From SURF-32 sp964648365 (GTDB lineage: Bacteria; Planctomycetota; Phycisphaerae; UBA1845), in NCBI GenBank assembly GCA_964648365.1, contig CAZYLK010000259.1, positions 1 to 6,467 on the forward strand: a stretch of DNA of 6,467 bases. The letters are read 5' to 3'. Shown here piece by piece: positions 1-6,265 of the stretch; position 1 is the first letter of the stretch; each line of letters begins with the position of its first letter. Below the pieces are notes generated by a model, which had not been told where the DNA came from, did not search any database, and saw only the letters and a program-made list of their open reading frames with translations. The position numbers and the translations under genes were made by a program.

Positions 1-1791
1 GTGCTCGACTTCTGGACCTACTGCTGCATCAACTGCATCCACATCCTGCCGGACCTGGCGTGGCTGGAGCACAAGTACGCGGCCGAGCCGGTGACGTTCA
101 TCGGCGTCCACAGCGCCAAGTTTCACAACGAGGCCAACCGCGAGACGATCCGGGCGGCGATCCTGCGATACGAAATCGCCCATCCGGTCGTCATCGACGA
201 CAACATGAAGATCTGGCGGGCGTACGCGGCGCGGAGTTGGCCCACGCTGGTGGTTATCGACGGCGCGGGATATGTCGCGGCTCAATTCGCAGGCGAGGGC
301 AATCGCGACGCGCTGGACAAAGCGATCGCCGCCGCCCTGTCCAGCGGCCGCACAGCCGGCACGCTGGCGACCGGGCCGCCGTCCATCAAGAAAGACGCAA
401 GCGTGCGAGCGACCGGCGGGTTGGCGTTTCCGGGAAAGGTGTGCGCCGACGCCGCCGGCAAGCGCCTGTACATCGCCGACTCGAACCACAACCGCATCGT
501 CGTCGCCGAACTGCCCGACCAGCAGGGCCATTGCCGCGTCGTTCGCGTGATGGGCAGCGGCCAGATCGGCCGGGCGGACGGACCCGCCGAGTCGGCCACG
601 TTCAATCATCCGCAAGGCCTTGCGGCCGCGCACGGCAAGCTCTACGTCGCCGACACCGAAAACCACCTCATACGCGCGATCGACCTGGAGACGTTCGACG
701 TGACCACGGCCGTCGGCACCGGCGAGATGGACAACGACCGGGCCGGGGGGGGCATGGGCGTCGGGCAGGGCATCAACTCGCCGTGGGACATCGCCATCGA
801 AGGCTCAACGCTGTACGTCGCCATGGCCGGGGCGCATCAGATCTGGCGCATCGACATGCCGGTCGGCTTCGCCCGCGCCTTCGCCGGCTCCGGGCGCGAG
901 AACCTCGTCGACGGGCCGACGGAGACCTCGGCGCTGGCCCAGCCGTCCGGCATCTGCGCGGCCGGGGGCCATCTATACGTCGCCGACAGCGAAGTCAGCG
1001 CGATTCGCCGCATCGACATGGCCACCGAACAGGTCTCCACGATCATCGGCGAGGGCTTGTTCTCGTTCGGCGACGTCGACGGCGCGGCGCCGAAGGCCAA
1101 GCTGCAACACCCGCTCGGCATCGCCCCGCACGGCACGACGCTGATCGTGGCCGATACGTACAACCACAAGATCAAGCGCGTCGACCCCGGCGCCCGCACG
1201 GCCGCGACGCTCTTCGGCACCGGCAAGCCCGGCGCGCAGACGCCCGACGGCAAGCCCGCGTTCTTCGAGCCGGGCGGACTGTCCGTCATGGGTGACGATG
1301 TCTACGTGGCCGATACGAACAACCATCGCATCCTGCGAATCAGCCTCACTTCGGGCCGGTGGCATGAACTGGTGCTTGAGGGCCTCGAGCCGCCGGCGCG
1401 GGCGGACAACGCGGCGGAGGATGAGCAACGCGTCGAATTACCCCCCGCCGCACTCGATCCGGGCAAGGACGTGCGCTTGATCATCGAGCCAACCCTGCCC
1501 GCCGGCATGAAGCTCAACCCGGAAGCGCCGTGGTCCGTCCGCGTGCGATCGGAGCATGCCGCGTCGGACGGACAGACATTGCTTCAACAGACCGGCCGCG
1601 CCGCGTCGCTTCCGATCGAGGTCAGCGTTCCGGCACAGGCCGCGACCGCCGCGCGTGCATGGCTGATTGACGTCGCGCTGGCCGCCTGCGGCGGCGATGA
1701 GAGCGGGGTGTGCGTGCCGCTACGATTGGGCTGGCGCGTACCGGTCGAGGCTGGGGCAGACACCACCATCCGGCTGAGCTCGAGAGGCTGA
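1..1791 (+). CDS. NHLRC2-type thioredoxin-like / NHL beta-propeller protein, 5'-truncated by the window edge
   Basis: The 596 visible residues match the NHLRC2 architecture. Residues 1-115 are a thioredoxin-like fold with 'FWTYCCINC' (C8, C9, C12; CxxC = C9-C12) and the cis-Pro 'SWPTLVV' near 79-85. Six NHL blades follow, around 137-170, 200-230, 256-287, 313-340, 368-397 and 421-447, with recurring 'LYVADTxNHxIRxID' motifs. A C-terminal beta domain occupies about 478-596 and contains 'ALAAC...VCVPLRLGWRVPV'. The initial GTG is probably an internal valine: family members have a lead-in strand of the form '(V)VLDFWTYCC' and more N-terminal sequence, so the true start lies upstream of the window. 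The CxxC suggests a redox or thioredoxin-like role and the propeller suggests protein or ligand binding. The substrate is unknown in bacteria, and the cell location cannot be judged without the N terminus. The gene ends in TGA and converges on the secreted-protein gene, leaving a 47-bp gap. Family assignment is firm; biochemical function is not. Confidence 0.93.
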   Translation: MLDFWTYCCINCIHILPDLAWLEHKYAAEPVTFIGVHSAKFHNEANRETIRAAILRYEIAHPVVIDDNMKIWRAYAARSWPTLVVIDGAGYVAAQFAGEGNRDALDKAIAAALSSGRTAGTLATGPPSIKKDASVRATGGLAFPGKVCADAAGKRLYIADSNHNRIVVAELPDQQGHCRVVRVMGSGQIGRADGPAESATFNHPQGLAAAHGKLYVADTENHLIRAIDLETFDVTTAVGTGEMDNDRAGGGMGVGQGINSPWDIAIEGSTLYVAMAGAHQIWRIDMPVGFARAFAGSGRENLVDGPTETSALAQPSGICAAGGHLYVADSEVSAIRRIDMATEQVSTIIGEGLFSFGDVDGAAPKAKLQHPLGIAPHGTTLIVADTYNHKIKRVDPGARTAATLFGTGKPGAQTPDGKPAFFEPGGLSVMGDDVYVADTNNHRILRISLTSGRWHELVLEGLEPPARADNAAEDEQRVELPPAALDPGKDVRLIIEPTLPAGMKLNPEAPWSVRVRSEHAASDGQTLLQQTGRAASLPIEVSVPAQAATAARAWLIDVALAACGGDESGVCVPLRLGWRVPVEAGADTTIRLSSRG

Positions 1792-1838
1792 TTCCGCGAT
1801 CGAGGGGCGTGGCCAGCATCCAGCCCGCCCGGCTGCGG

Positions 1839-3986
1839 CTACGGCCCCTGGAAGACCTGCTGAAAGCCGCGCACGTCTTCGAGGTCCACCGTCGCATTAG
1901 CGTCGAAGTCAAACGCTTCGCAGCCGTCCGGATACCCGTCGCCGGCCGGGCCGGTCATGCACTCCGGCCAGTACCGGTAGTCCGCCAGGTCGATGAGTCG
2001 ATCGCAGGTGTAGTCGCCGATGCCGAATTCATACGCGCCCATGTCAACCCGGCCGCAGAGCACGCGCGGCACGCCGTCAAAATCACGTGCGCCCGGCGGC
2101 GCGGCAAAGGCTGGGTCGCCGGCGTTGATGAGCGGCGAGTCGGGGCTCAGGCGCAAATCGTCCGGACCGATGAATCCCGGGTCGCTCTGGAGGTTACCCT
2201 CTCCCCATTGCAACTCGCCGAACTGCACCACGACCCCGTTGCGCCCGCCCTCGATCGTATTGTACGCAAGCGAGATGTGCGCTCCGGTGGTTACCAGAGC
2301 AATCTGCCCGGCGACGGAGCCGGTGTTGCGCCAGAACACATTGTTGGCGCCGGTGGCGTACAAGGACGCAACGCTGCCGTTGCCGCCGCTGCACACCATC
2401 CCGCCGACGCCGTCACCCGATGTATTGCCCACCACGGTGCAGCCCGTCATCGTGGCTTCGCCGCCGCTCCACGCCACGCCGCCGGGTGAGCCGGTGCCGT
2501 GATTATCCCTTATGACGCAGTCGCGCACCGATCCACCGAAGTCCACCAGATACAGACCGCCACCCGTACGTGATTCATTCTCGAAGACCTCACAGCGACT
2601 CACGTCGGCTCGGCCGAGCCGGACGTACAGCGCGGCGCCGGCGCCGCCATCCGACCGGTTTCCCACCATGCGGCACCGTTCAATCACGCTATGACCGAAT
2701 AGACTGTGGATGGCGCCGCCGTTGTCGCCGGCCGAGTTCCCCGTCAACAGACAATCCCGCACGGTCGCGAAGCTCTGGTCAAGGTAGAGACCGCCGCCGC
2801 GGCGCGAGGCCGTGCAGTTGGAGATGATGCAGCCCGAGATCGTGGGACTGCTCTCGTACGAATAAATCGCGCCGCCGTAGTTGAAGGGCGCCACGCCGTT
2901 CTTGATGGTGACGTTCTCGACCCGCATGTCCAGTGAGTTGTAGCGTTCGAAGAAGAACGCGTGATCTGCGCCCTGGCAGTCGATCACGCAATCCTCTGGG
3001 CCGGACGCGCCGCGAACGGTGATGCTCCGTCCGCCAAAGTTGATCCGCCGATTCCCGATGCCCGTATAGGTGCCATCGGCCAGCAGGACCGTGTCGCCGT
3101 AGATGGCCCGATCGACCGCTTCCTGGACCGCGTCGTAAGGATGCCGAGGCGATCCATCCTCGTTCGGATCGCTCACTTCGGGGTCGCCTGGTCCCGGATC
3201 GGAACGGGCGTCGTCGTCGACAAACCATGTTCGTACGGGTTCGCAAACGTCGAGCCGCAGATTCTCATTGAAGTCCTCGGCAGCGCCGAGGGTAATGTCG
3301 CAACCGTCGGGCTTTCCGTTGCCGTCACAGTCGGTGGCCCGGCCTTCGCGCAGATCGCAATCGTCGGGCGAGTCGTTTCCGTCGCAGTCATAGACGGCGG
3401 GATATGACACCGACAAGCGGACGTAGGAGCGATCGTAACAGGTCGTGCGGTTCACCTGCGAGGTAGGGTAGAAATAGAAAATCGCGTCGCCACCGTGCAG
3501 GTAGGAGTTGAACTGGTCAGCCCGGAGGACAAGCTGAACTTCACGTTCAACGCAGTCGCTGAACCTGCCGCCGTTGAAGGCCGAACCCACCCGCCGCCGG
3601 TTCAGGTAAACGTCCATCGCCTCGTCGGAGTCGCCGAAGTCCGCGGACGCGGCCATGATCAGGGTCACGTCGCCGACCGCGAACGGCGGCGACGGCAGGA
3701 CGAACGTCTGCGGGCGTCCATGATCGAGCGGCGAGAGATCCGGTGACACGGCCTCGAACGGAACCACGCCGAGCTCGCACTCGTCGGGGATGAGGTTGCC
3801 GTTGCAGTCTTCGCTTTGACCGCAATCCGGCACGTCACATTCGCCGCCCGGCTCGCCGCAGTCGATGTCGCACCGGTCTGGAATCTCGTTGTTGTTGCAG
3901 TCCTGTGCCCGCGCGCCTGCTATCGTCACGGATACCAGCGACCACCCCAGCACCAGGGTCCACACGGACTTCGCTCGTCGATGCAT
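1839..3986 (-). CDS. Secreted beta-helix protein with Cys/Asp calcium-binding-type repeats and C-terminal dockerin-like domain
   Basis: This gene encodes 715 residues from the ATG at 3986. That start is preferred over the upstream in-frame ATG at 4052 because it follows GGAG (3994-3997) at 7-nt spacing and begins directly with a signal peptide: MHRRAKS, a hydrophobic core at 8-24, and a likely cut after ARA (27/28). The mature part has 'DCNNNEIPDRC' (29-39) and 'DCNGNLIPDEC' (60-70), then an unrecognised beta-rich segment (71-199), then three more Asp/Cys/Asn repeats (200-210, 219-229, 238-248). Next comes 'HPYDAVQEAVDRA...GDTVLLADGTYTG', the entry to a right-handed parallel beta-helix. Its coils carry GGAIYS/GGGLYL-like motifs at 371, 397, 423, 450, 475, 502 and 528, a spacing of about 26 residues. 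Residues 610-654 resemble the 'SPLINAGDP...VDMGAYEF' end cap. A dockerin-like EF-hand pair closes the protein, with D658/T660/D662/D666/D669 and D693/D695/N697/T699/D701/D704. The protein is probably exported and calcium-stabilised; binding target or enzyme activity cannot be told. The gene is monocistronic here. Confidence 0.9.
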   Translation of the reverse strand: MHRRAKSVWTLVLGWSLVSVTIAGARAQDCNNNEIPDRCDIDCGEPGGECDVPDCGQSEDCNGNLIPDECELGVVPFEAVSPDLSPLDHGRPQTFVLPSPPFAVGDVTLIMAASADFGDSDEAMDVYLNRRRVGSAFNGGRFSDCVEREVQLVLRADQFNSYLHGGDAIFYFYPTSQVNRTTCYDRSYVRLSVSYPAVYDCDGNDSPDDCDLREGRATDCDGNGKPDGCDITLGAAEDFNENLRLDVCEPVRTWFVDDDARSDPGPGDPEVSDPNEDGSPRHPYDAVQEAVDRAIYGDTVLLADGTYTGIGNRRINFGGRSITVRGASGPEDCVIDCQGADHAFFFERYNSLDMRVENVTIKNGVAPFNYGGAIYSYESSPTISGCIISNCTASRRGGGLYLDQSFATVRDCLLTGNSAGDNGGAIHSLFGHSVIERCRMVGNRSDGGAGAALYVRLGRADVSRCEVFENESRTGGGLYLVDFGGSVRDCVIRDNHGTGSPGGVAWSGGEATMTGCTVVGNTSGDGVGGMVCSGGNGSVASLYATGANNVFWRNTGSVAGQIALVTTGAHISLAYNTIEGGRNGVVVQFGELQWGEGNLQSDPGFIGPDDLRLSPDSPLINAGDPAFAAPPGARDFDGVPRVLCGRVDMGAYEFGIGDYTCDRLIDLADYRYWPECMTGPAGDGYPDGCEAFDFDANATVDLEDVRGFQQVFQGP

Positions 3987-3993
3987 CGTCCCG

Positions 3994-3997
3994 CTCC
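3994..3997 (-). promoter_or_regulatory. Shine-Dalgarno site of the secreted beta-helix protein gene
   Basis: GGAG on the minus strand lies 7 nt before the ATG at 3986. Together with the signal peptide that starts exactly there, it decides the start codon against the longer frame beginning at 4052. Confidence 0.65.
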
Positions 3998-4061
3998 GTA
4001 CCGCCGAGCCGGCGCCGGATCCGCCTCTGCCGCCGTCCGCCGATGAGTGCATTCTTCCGCC

Positions 4062-4090
4062 ATCCTATGAACTCCATCCGCCAGCGACAA
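4062..4090 (-). promoter_or_regulatory. Candidate sigma70-type promoter of the secreted beta-helix protein gene
   Basis: On the minus strand TTGTCG (4085-4090) is followed, after exactly 17 nt, by TAGGAT (4062-4067). Each hexamer matches consensus at four of six positions. The expected transcript start, near 4055, gives a leader of about 70 nt before the chosen ATG at 3986. It would leave the upstream ATG at 4052 almost leaderless, which fits the chosen start. Match quality is moderate, and planctomycete promoters are poorly characterised. Confidence 0.4.
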
Positions 4091-4250
4091 GCGCCGGCGA
4101 GGGTCGAGCCGACGAACAAGCGGGCGAGCCGTCGAAGTGCGACACCGCGGGTGGATCGCGACGCGCCGGCAGCCTGACGGCTGCGTTCTTACGAGACCCT
4201 CCGCGGGCTGGCGCTTCAGCCGCGTGCCCGCCCGACCCGATAACTCACGG

Positions 4251-4439
4251 ATCGCGGCTCACGCCGGAAGCCAACCCGAGGAATGGTTCATCGACGCCGC
4301 TCTGGCTGCGTGCAGCGACGGTGACGCCAGCCTGTGTACGCCGCTTCGCTACGGCTGGACGCTATCCGTGGAGCGCGGTACTGCCGTGTCGATCCACGTT
4401 TCGGGTAAGGCGCCTCGTGCCACTGCTCTTGAGCAGTGA
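4251..4439 (+). pseudogene. Remnant of the C-terminal domain of an NHLRC2-type protein
   Basis: An open frame that could start at GTG 4137 contains, from 4251, 'IAAHAGSQPEEWFIDAALAAC' and later 'LCTPLRYGWTLSVE'. This aligns without gaps to residues 554-594 of the upstream NHLRC2-type protein ('WLIDVALAAC...VCVPLRLGWRVPVE'). My hand count is 19 identities in 41 positions (4284-4406), with weaker similarity for about 11 more residues upstream. The thioredoxin fold and propeller are missing. The sequence before 4251 shows no family similarity, and there is no Shine-Dalgarno site before GTG 4137. The frame ends in TGA (4437-4439) inside a palindromic repeat, so the original stop has probably been replaced. 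At this identity it is not a recent copy of the neighbouring gene; it is better explained as the tail of an older paralogue or a fragment acquired by recombination. A functional short protein cannot be excluded. Confidence 0.7.
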
Positions 4440-4545
4440 AGCTGAAGGACGCAGGCCCCGTACCGCCCCGTACCGCCCGGTTTCCGAGACTGGCACGGCC
4501 GCGCGGGTGGCCGCGCGTGGTTGCACTGCTCAAGAGCAGTGGCAC
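4417..4545. repeat. REP/BIME-like element: two 22-bp palindromic repeats in inverted orientation
   Basis: The left copy (4417-4438) is GTGC followed by the palindrome CACTGCTC-TT-GAGCAGTG. The right copy (4524-4545) is its exact reverse complement, the palindrome CACTGCTC-AA-GAGCAGTG followed by GCAC. Each copy can form an 8-bp hairpin, and the GTGC tetranucleotides face outward. The 85-bp centre contains two perfect tandem 10-bp units (4456-4475) and a GC-rich direct repeat (4497-4505 and 4509-4517). A short tetranucleotide plus hairpin, arranged as an inverted pair, is the architecture of REP sequences in BIMEs, which are moved by single-stranded-DNA HUH transposases of the TnpA-REP (RAYT) type. 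No transposase is present here, so the element would be non-autonomous. GCGCC flanks both sides (4410-4414 and 4547-4551) but may be chance in GC-rich DNA. Confidence 0.75.
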
Positions 4546-4648
4546 AGCGCCCCCACGGGCCGCTCGCGATGAGGTAGCCGTCCGGCTCACGCCAAGCCGA
4601 CTTCCGAGCCCGGAACTTCGATCACGCAAGAACGCGATCGTGCCGATA

Positions 4649-4679
4649 AAACACCCGCCAGGCGAGGCTGGCGGCGTTT
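4649..4679. terminator. Terminator-like hairpin upstream of the helicase promoter
   Basis: CCGCCAG (4655-4661) pairs with CTGGCGG (4668-4674) around the 6-nt loop GCGAGG. After a small internal loop, AAAC (4649-4652) pairs with GTTT (4676-4679). On the minus strand the hairpin is followed by GGTGTTTTAT, a partial T-run; on the plus strand only TTT follows. It could insulate the helicase promoter from read-through through the remnant region, or stop leftward transcripts. No obvious gene uses it. Confidence 0.4.
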
Positions 4680-4699
4680 GTCGCCGCCGCGGCATCCGT

Positions 4700-4728
4700 T
4701 TGACGCCCAGCCGGTCATCGCCTATAAT
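4700..4728 (+). promoter_or_regulatory. Strong sigma70-type promoter of the DEAD-box helicase gene
   Basis: TTGACG (4700-4705) and a perfect TATAAT (4723-4728) are separated by 17 nt, the optimal spacing. The pair matches consensus at 11 of 12 positions and lies in a locally AT-richer stretch of otherwise GC-rich DNA. Transcription is expected to begin near 4735, leaving a leader of about 110 nt before the helicase ATG at 4844. This means the helicase is transcribed on its own. Confidence 0.8.
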
Positions 4729-4753
4729 GCAACTGCATCCCGTGGATAAACAG

Positions 4754-4786
4754 GCCATTGGAGCAGCCAGGTTCCGATGGCTTTTT
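4754..4786 (+). promoter_or_regulatory. Attenuator-like hairpin with T-run in the helicase 5' leader
   Basis: AGCCA (4765-4769) can pair with TGGCT (4778-4782) around an 8-nt loop, directly followed by four further T residues. GCCAT (4754-4758) can alternatively pair with ATGGC (4777-4781), so the same right arm has two competing partners. The hairpin lies about 30-50 nt after the predicted transcript start. Long structured leaders are known for some cold-inducible DEAD-box helicase genes, but no described regulatory motif is recognised here. The stems are short, so this is only a candidate. Confidence 0.3.
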
Positions 4787-4843
4787 GACTGACGCGATGC
4801 GCGTCCGACACATCCGCAGCCTGGGTTTTGCTAGAGAATTTGA

Positions 4844-6265
4844 ATGCGATTTGAAGAACTGCGGCTCATCGAGCCGCTGCTGTCCGCGGTACGTTCCGAG
4901 GGCTACAGCGAACTGACCCCCATCCAGGAGAAGGCCATCCCGCACGTGCTGGACGGCCGCGACGTGCTCGGCTGCGCGCAGACGGGCACCGGCAAGACGG
5001 CCGCCTTCGCGCTGCCCGTGTTGCAGCGATTGAGCGAGGCCCGCGCACCGGGCAAGGCGTCCGACGGCCGCAGCCCCGGCGGGAGGTCCGCCGGCCGTGC
5101 GATCCGGGCGCTCGTACTGGCGCCGACCCGCGAACTGGCCCAGCAGATTCATGACAGCTTCGCCGCCTACGGCCGCAACACGCGCATCCGCCAGGCCACC
5201 GTCTTCGGCGGCGTCAACCAGAACCGGCAGGTCAAGGCGATCCGCGACGGCGCGGACGTGCTGGTCGCGACGCCGGGCCGACTGCTCGACCTGATGGGTC
5301 AGGGCCTGGTCAGCCTTGCCAGCGTTGAAATCCTCATTCTGGACGAAGCCGACCGCATGTTGGACATGGGCTTTCTGCCGCCGATCAAGAAGATCCTGGC
5401 GGCCGTGCCGAACCGGCGGCAGACGCTGCTGTTTTCCGCCACGATGCCGCAGCAGATCCGCAAGCTGGCCGCCGAGATTCTGCGCGACCCGGTACGCGTC
5501 GAGGTGACGCCGCCGTCGTCGGCCGCCGTGACCGTGGAGCACTGGGTTCACTTCGTCGCGGCTTCGGAGAAGCCGACGCTCTTGGCCAAGCTGCTTCAGG
5601 ACACGCCGCACTCCCGGGCGCTGGTGTTCACGCGGACCAAGCACGGCGCCGACCGGCTCACCAAGAGCCTGGCCCGACACGGCATCCGCGCCGGCGCGAT
5701 CCACGGCAACAAGAGCCAGGGCGCCCGCACGCGGGTGCTCGACGAGTTCCGCACCGCCAAGACGCCAATCCTGGTCGCCACCGACCTGGCCGCCCGCGGA
5801 CTGGACGTCGACGACGTGTCGCACGTCATCAACTACGACCTGACGCCCGATCCGGAAACGTACGTCCACCGCATCGGCCGCACAGGCCGCGCCGGGGCCA
5901 CCGGCACGGCCGTCTCGTTCTGCACCACGGATGAGCGCGAGAACCTGCGCGGCATCGAGCGTCTGCTGCAAGCGCCGCTTCAGCGGGCCGAGGCCATCTC
6001 GATCAGCGGGATGCCCATACCGGAGCGGGTACCGCGGCTGCGATCTTCGTCCGAGCGGGTCAGCCGCGTCGGATCGGCCGCGCCTAAGCGCGGGAAGCGG
6101 ACGGCTAAGAACGGCCAGTCATCGCAGAACGGACAGACGTCGCGCGGCGGTCAATCCACGCCGGCTACGCCCAACGAGCAGCGCGGCAGCGTATCGCCCA
6201 GTCAATGGTCGCGGTTCGGACGGCGCCGTCGCACGCGCCGGGGCGCGGCCGCCGGCGCGAGGTAA
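4844..6265 (+). CDS. DEAD-box ATP-dependent RNA helicase, RhlE-type
   Basis: This 473-residue protein uses ATP to unwind or remodel RNA duplexes, as in ribosome assembly, RNA decay and cold adaptation. All family motifs are present in order: Q motif (F3, GY 20-21, PIQ 26-28), I AQTGTGKT (45-52), Ia PTRELAQQ (94-101), GG (122-123), Ib TPGR (143-146), II DEAD (167-170), III SAT (198-200), IV ALVFTRTK (259-266), V ATDLAARGLDV (312-322) and VI HRIGRTGR (342-349). The N terminus 'MRFEELRL', directly before the Q-motif region, matches RhlE-like proteins. An in-frame TGA (4841-4843) touches the ATG, so no longer N terminus is possible; the Shine-Dalgarno signal is weak (AGAG at 4833-4836). Residues 395-473 form a Ser/Gly/Gln/Arg-rich basic tail ending in 'GRRRRTRRGAAAGAR', probably disordered and RNA-binding. 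The last four residues and the TAA come from the first unit of a tandem DNA repeat. The gene has its own promoter and terminator. RhlE versus other DEAD subfamilies is less certain than helicase itself. Confidence 0.96.
   Translation: MRFEELRLIEPLLSAVRSEGYSELTPIQEKAIPHVLDGRDVLGCAQTGTGKTAAFALPVLQRLSEARAPGKASDGRSPGGRSAGRAIRALVLAPTRELAQQIHDSFAAYGRNTRIRQATVFGGVNQNRQVKAIRDGADVLVATPGRLLDLMGQGLVSLASVEILILDEADRMLDMGFLPPIKKILAAVPNRRQTLLFSATMPQQIRKLAAEILRDPVRVEVTPPSSAAVTVEHWVHFVAASEKPTLLAKLLQDTPHSRALVFTRTKHGADRLTKSLARHGIRAGAIHGNKSQGARTRVLDEFRTAKTPILVATDLAARGLDVDDVSHVINYDLTPDPETYVHRIGRTGRAGATGTAVSFCTTDERENLRGIERLLQAPLQRAEAISISGMPIPERVPRLRSSSERVSRVGSAAPKRGKRTAKNGQSSQNGQTSRGGQSTPATPNEQRGSVSPSQWSRFGRRRRTRRGAAAGAR

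Noticed and set aside
1821..1835. Small hairpin CAGCC-N5-GGCTG between the two convergent genes
   Set aside because: Only a 5-bp stem with no T-run on either strand; too weak to call a shared terminator.
1710..2489. Long plus-strand open frame opposite the 3' half of the secreted-protein gene
   Set aside because: It is antisense to a protein with clear domains, its translation is Ala/Arg/His-rich without any family motif, and long shadow frames are expected in GC-rich DNA.
3987..4052. 22-codon N-terminal extension of the secreted protein from ATG 4052
   Set aside because: It would place a Gly/Ser-rich hydrophilic stretch before the signal peptide, and the predicted transcript start lies almost on that ATG. 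ATG 3986 has a well-spaced GGAG.
3865..4572. 235-codon plus-strand open frame spanning the promoter region, the gene remnant and the REP-like pair
   Set aside because: It runs in a different frame from the NHLRC2-like fragment and shows no family similarity; its Pro/Arg/Ala-rich product is typical of non-coding GC-rich DNA.
4255..4593. 11-bp direct repeat CGGCTCACGCC at 4255-4265 and 4583-4593
   Set aside because: A repeat of this length is expected by chance in a GC-rich window of this size, and the flanks do not match.
4777..4788. Three-codon minimal open frame (ATG GCT TTT TGA) in the helicase leader
   Set aside because: No proper ribosome-binding site at suitable spacing, and such tiny frames arise by chance. 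A 41-codon frame from ATG 4797 overlapping the helicase start was rejected for the same reason.
4715..5971. 418-codon minus-strand open frame opposite the helicase
   Set aside because: It mirrors the helicase codons, gives an Arg/Gly/Val/Ala-rich low-complexity product and has no recognisable domain. The sense frame carries all DEAD-box motifs.
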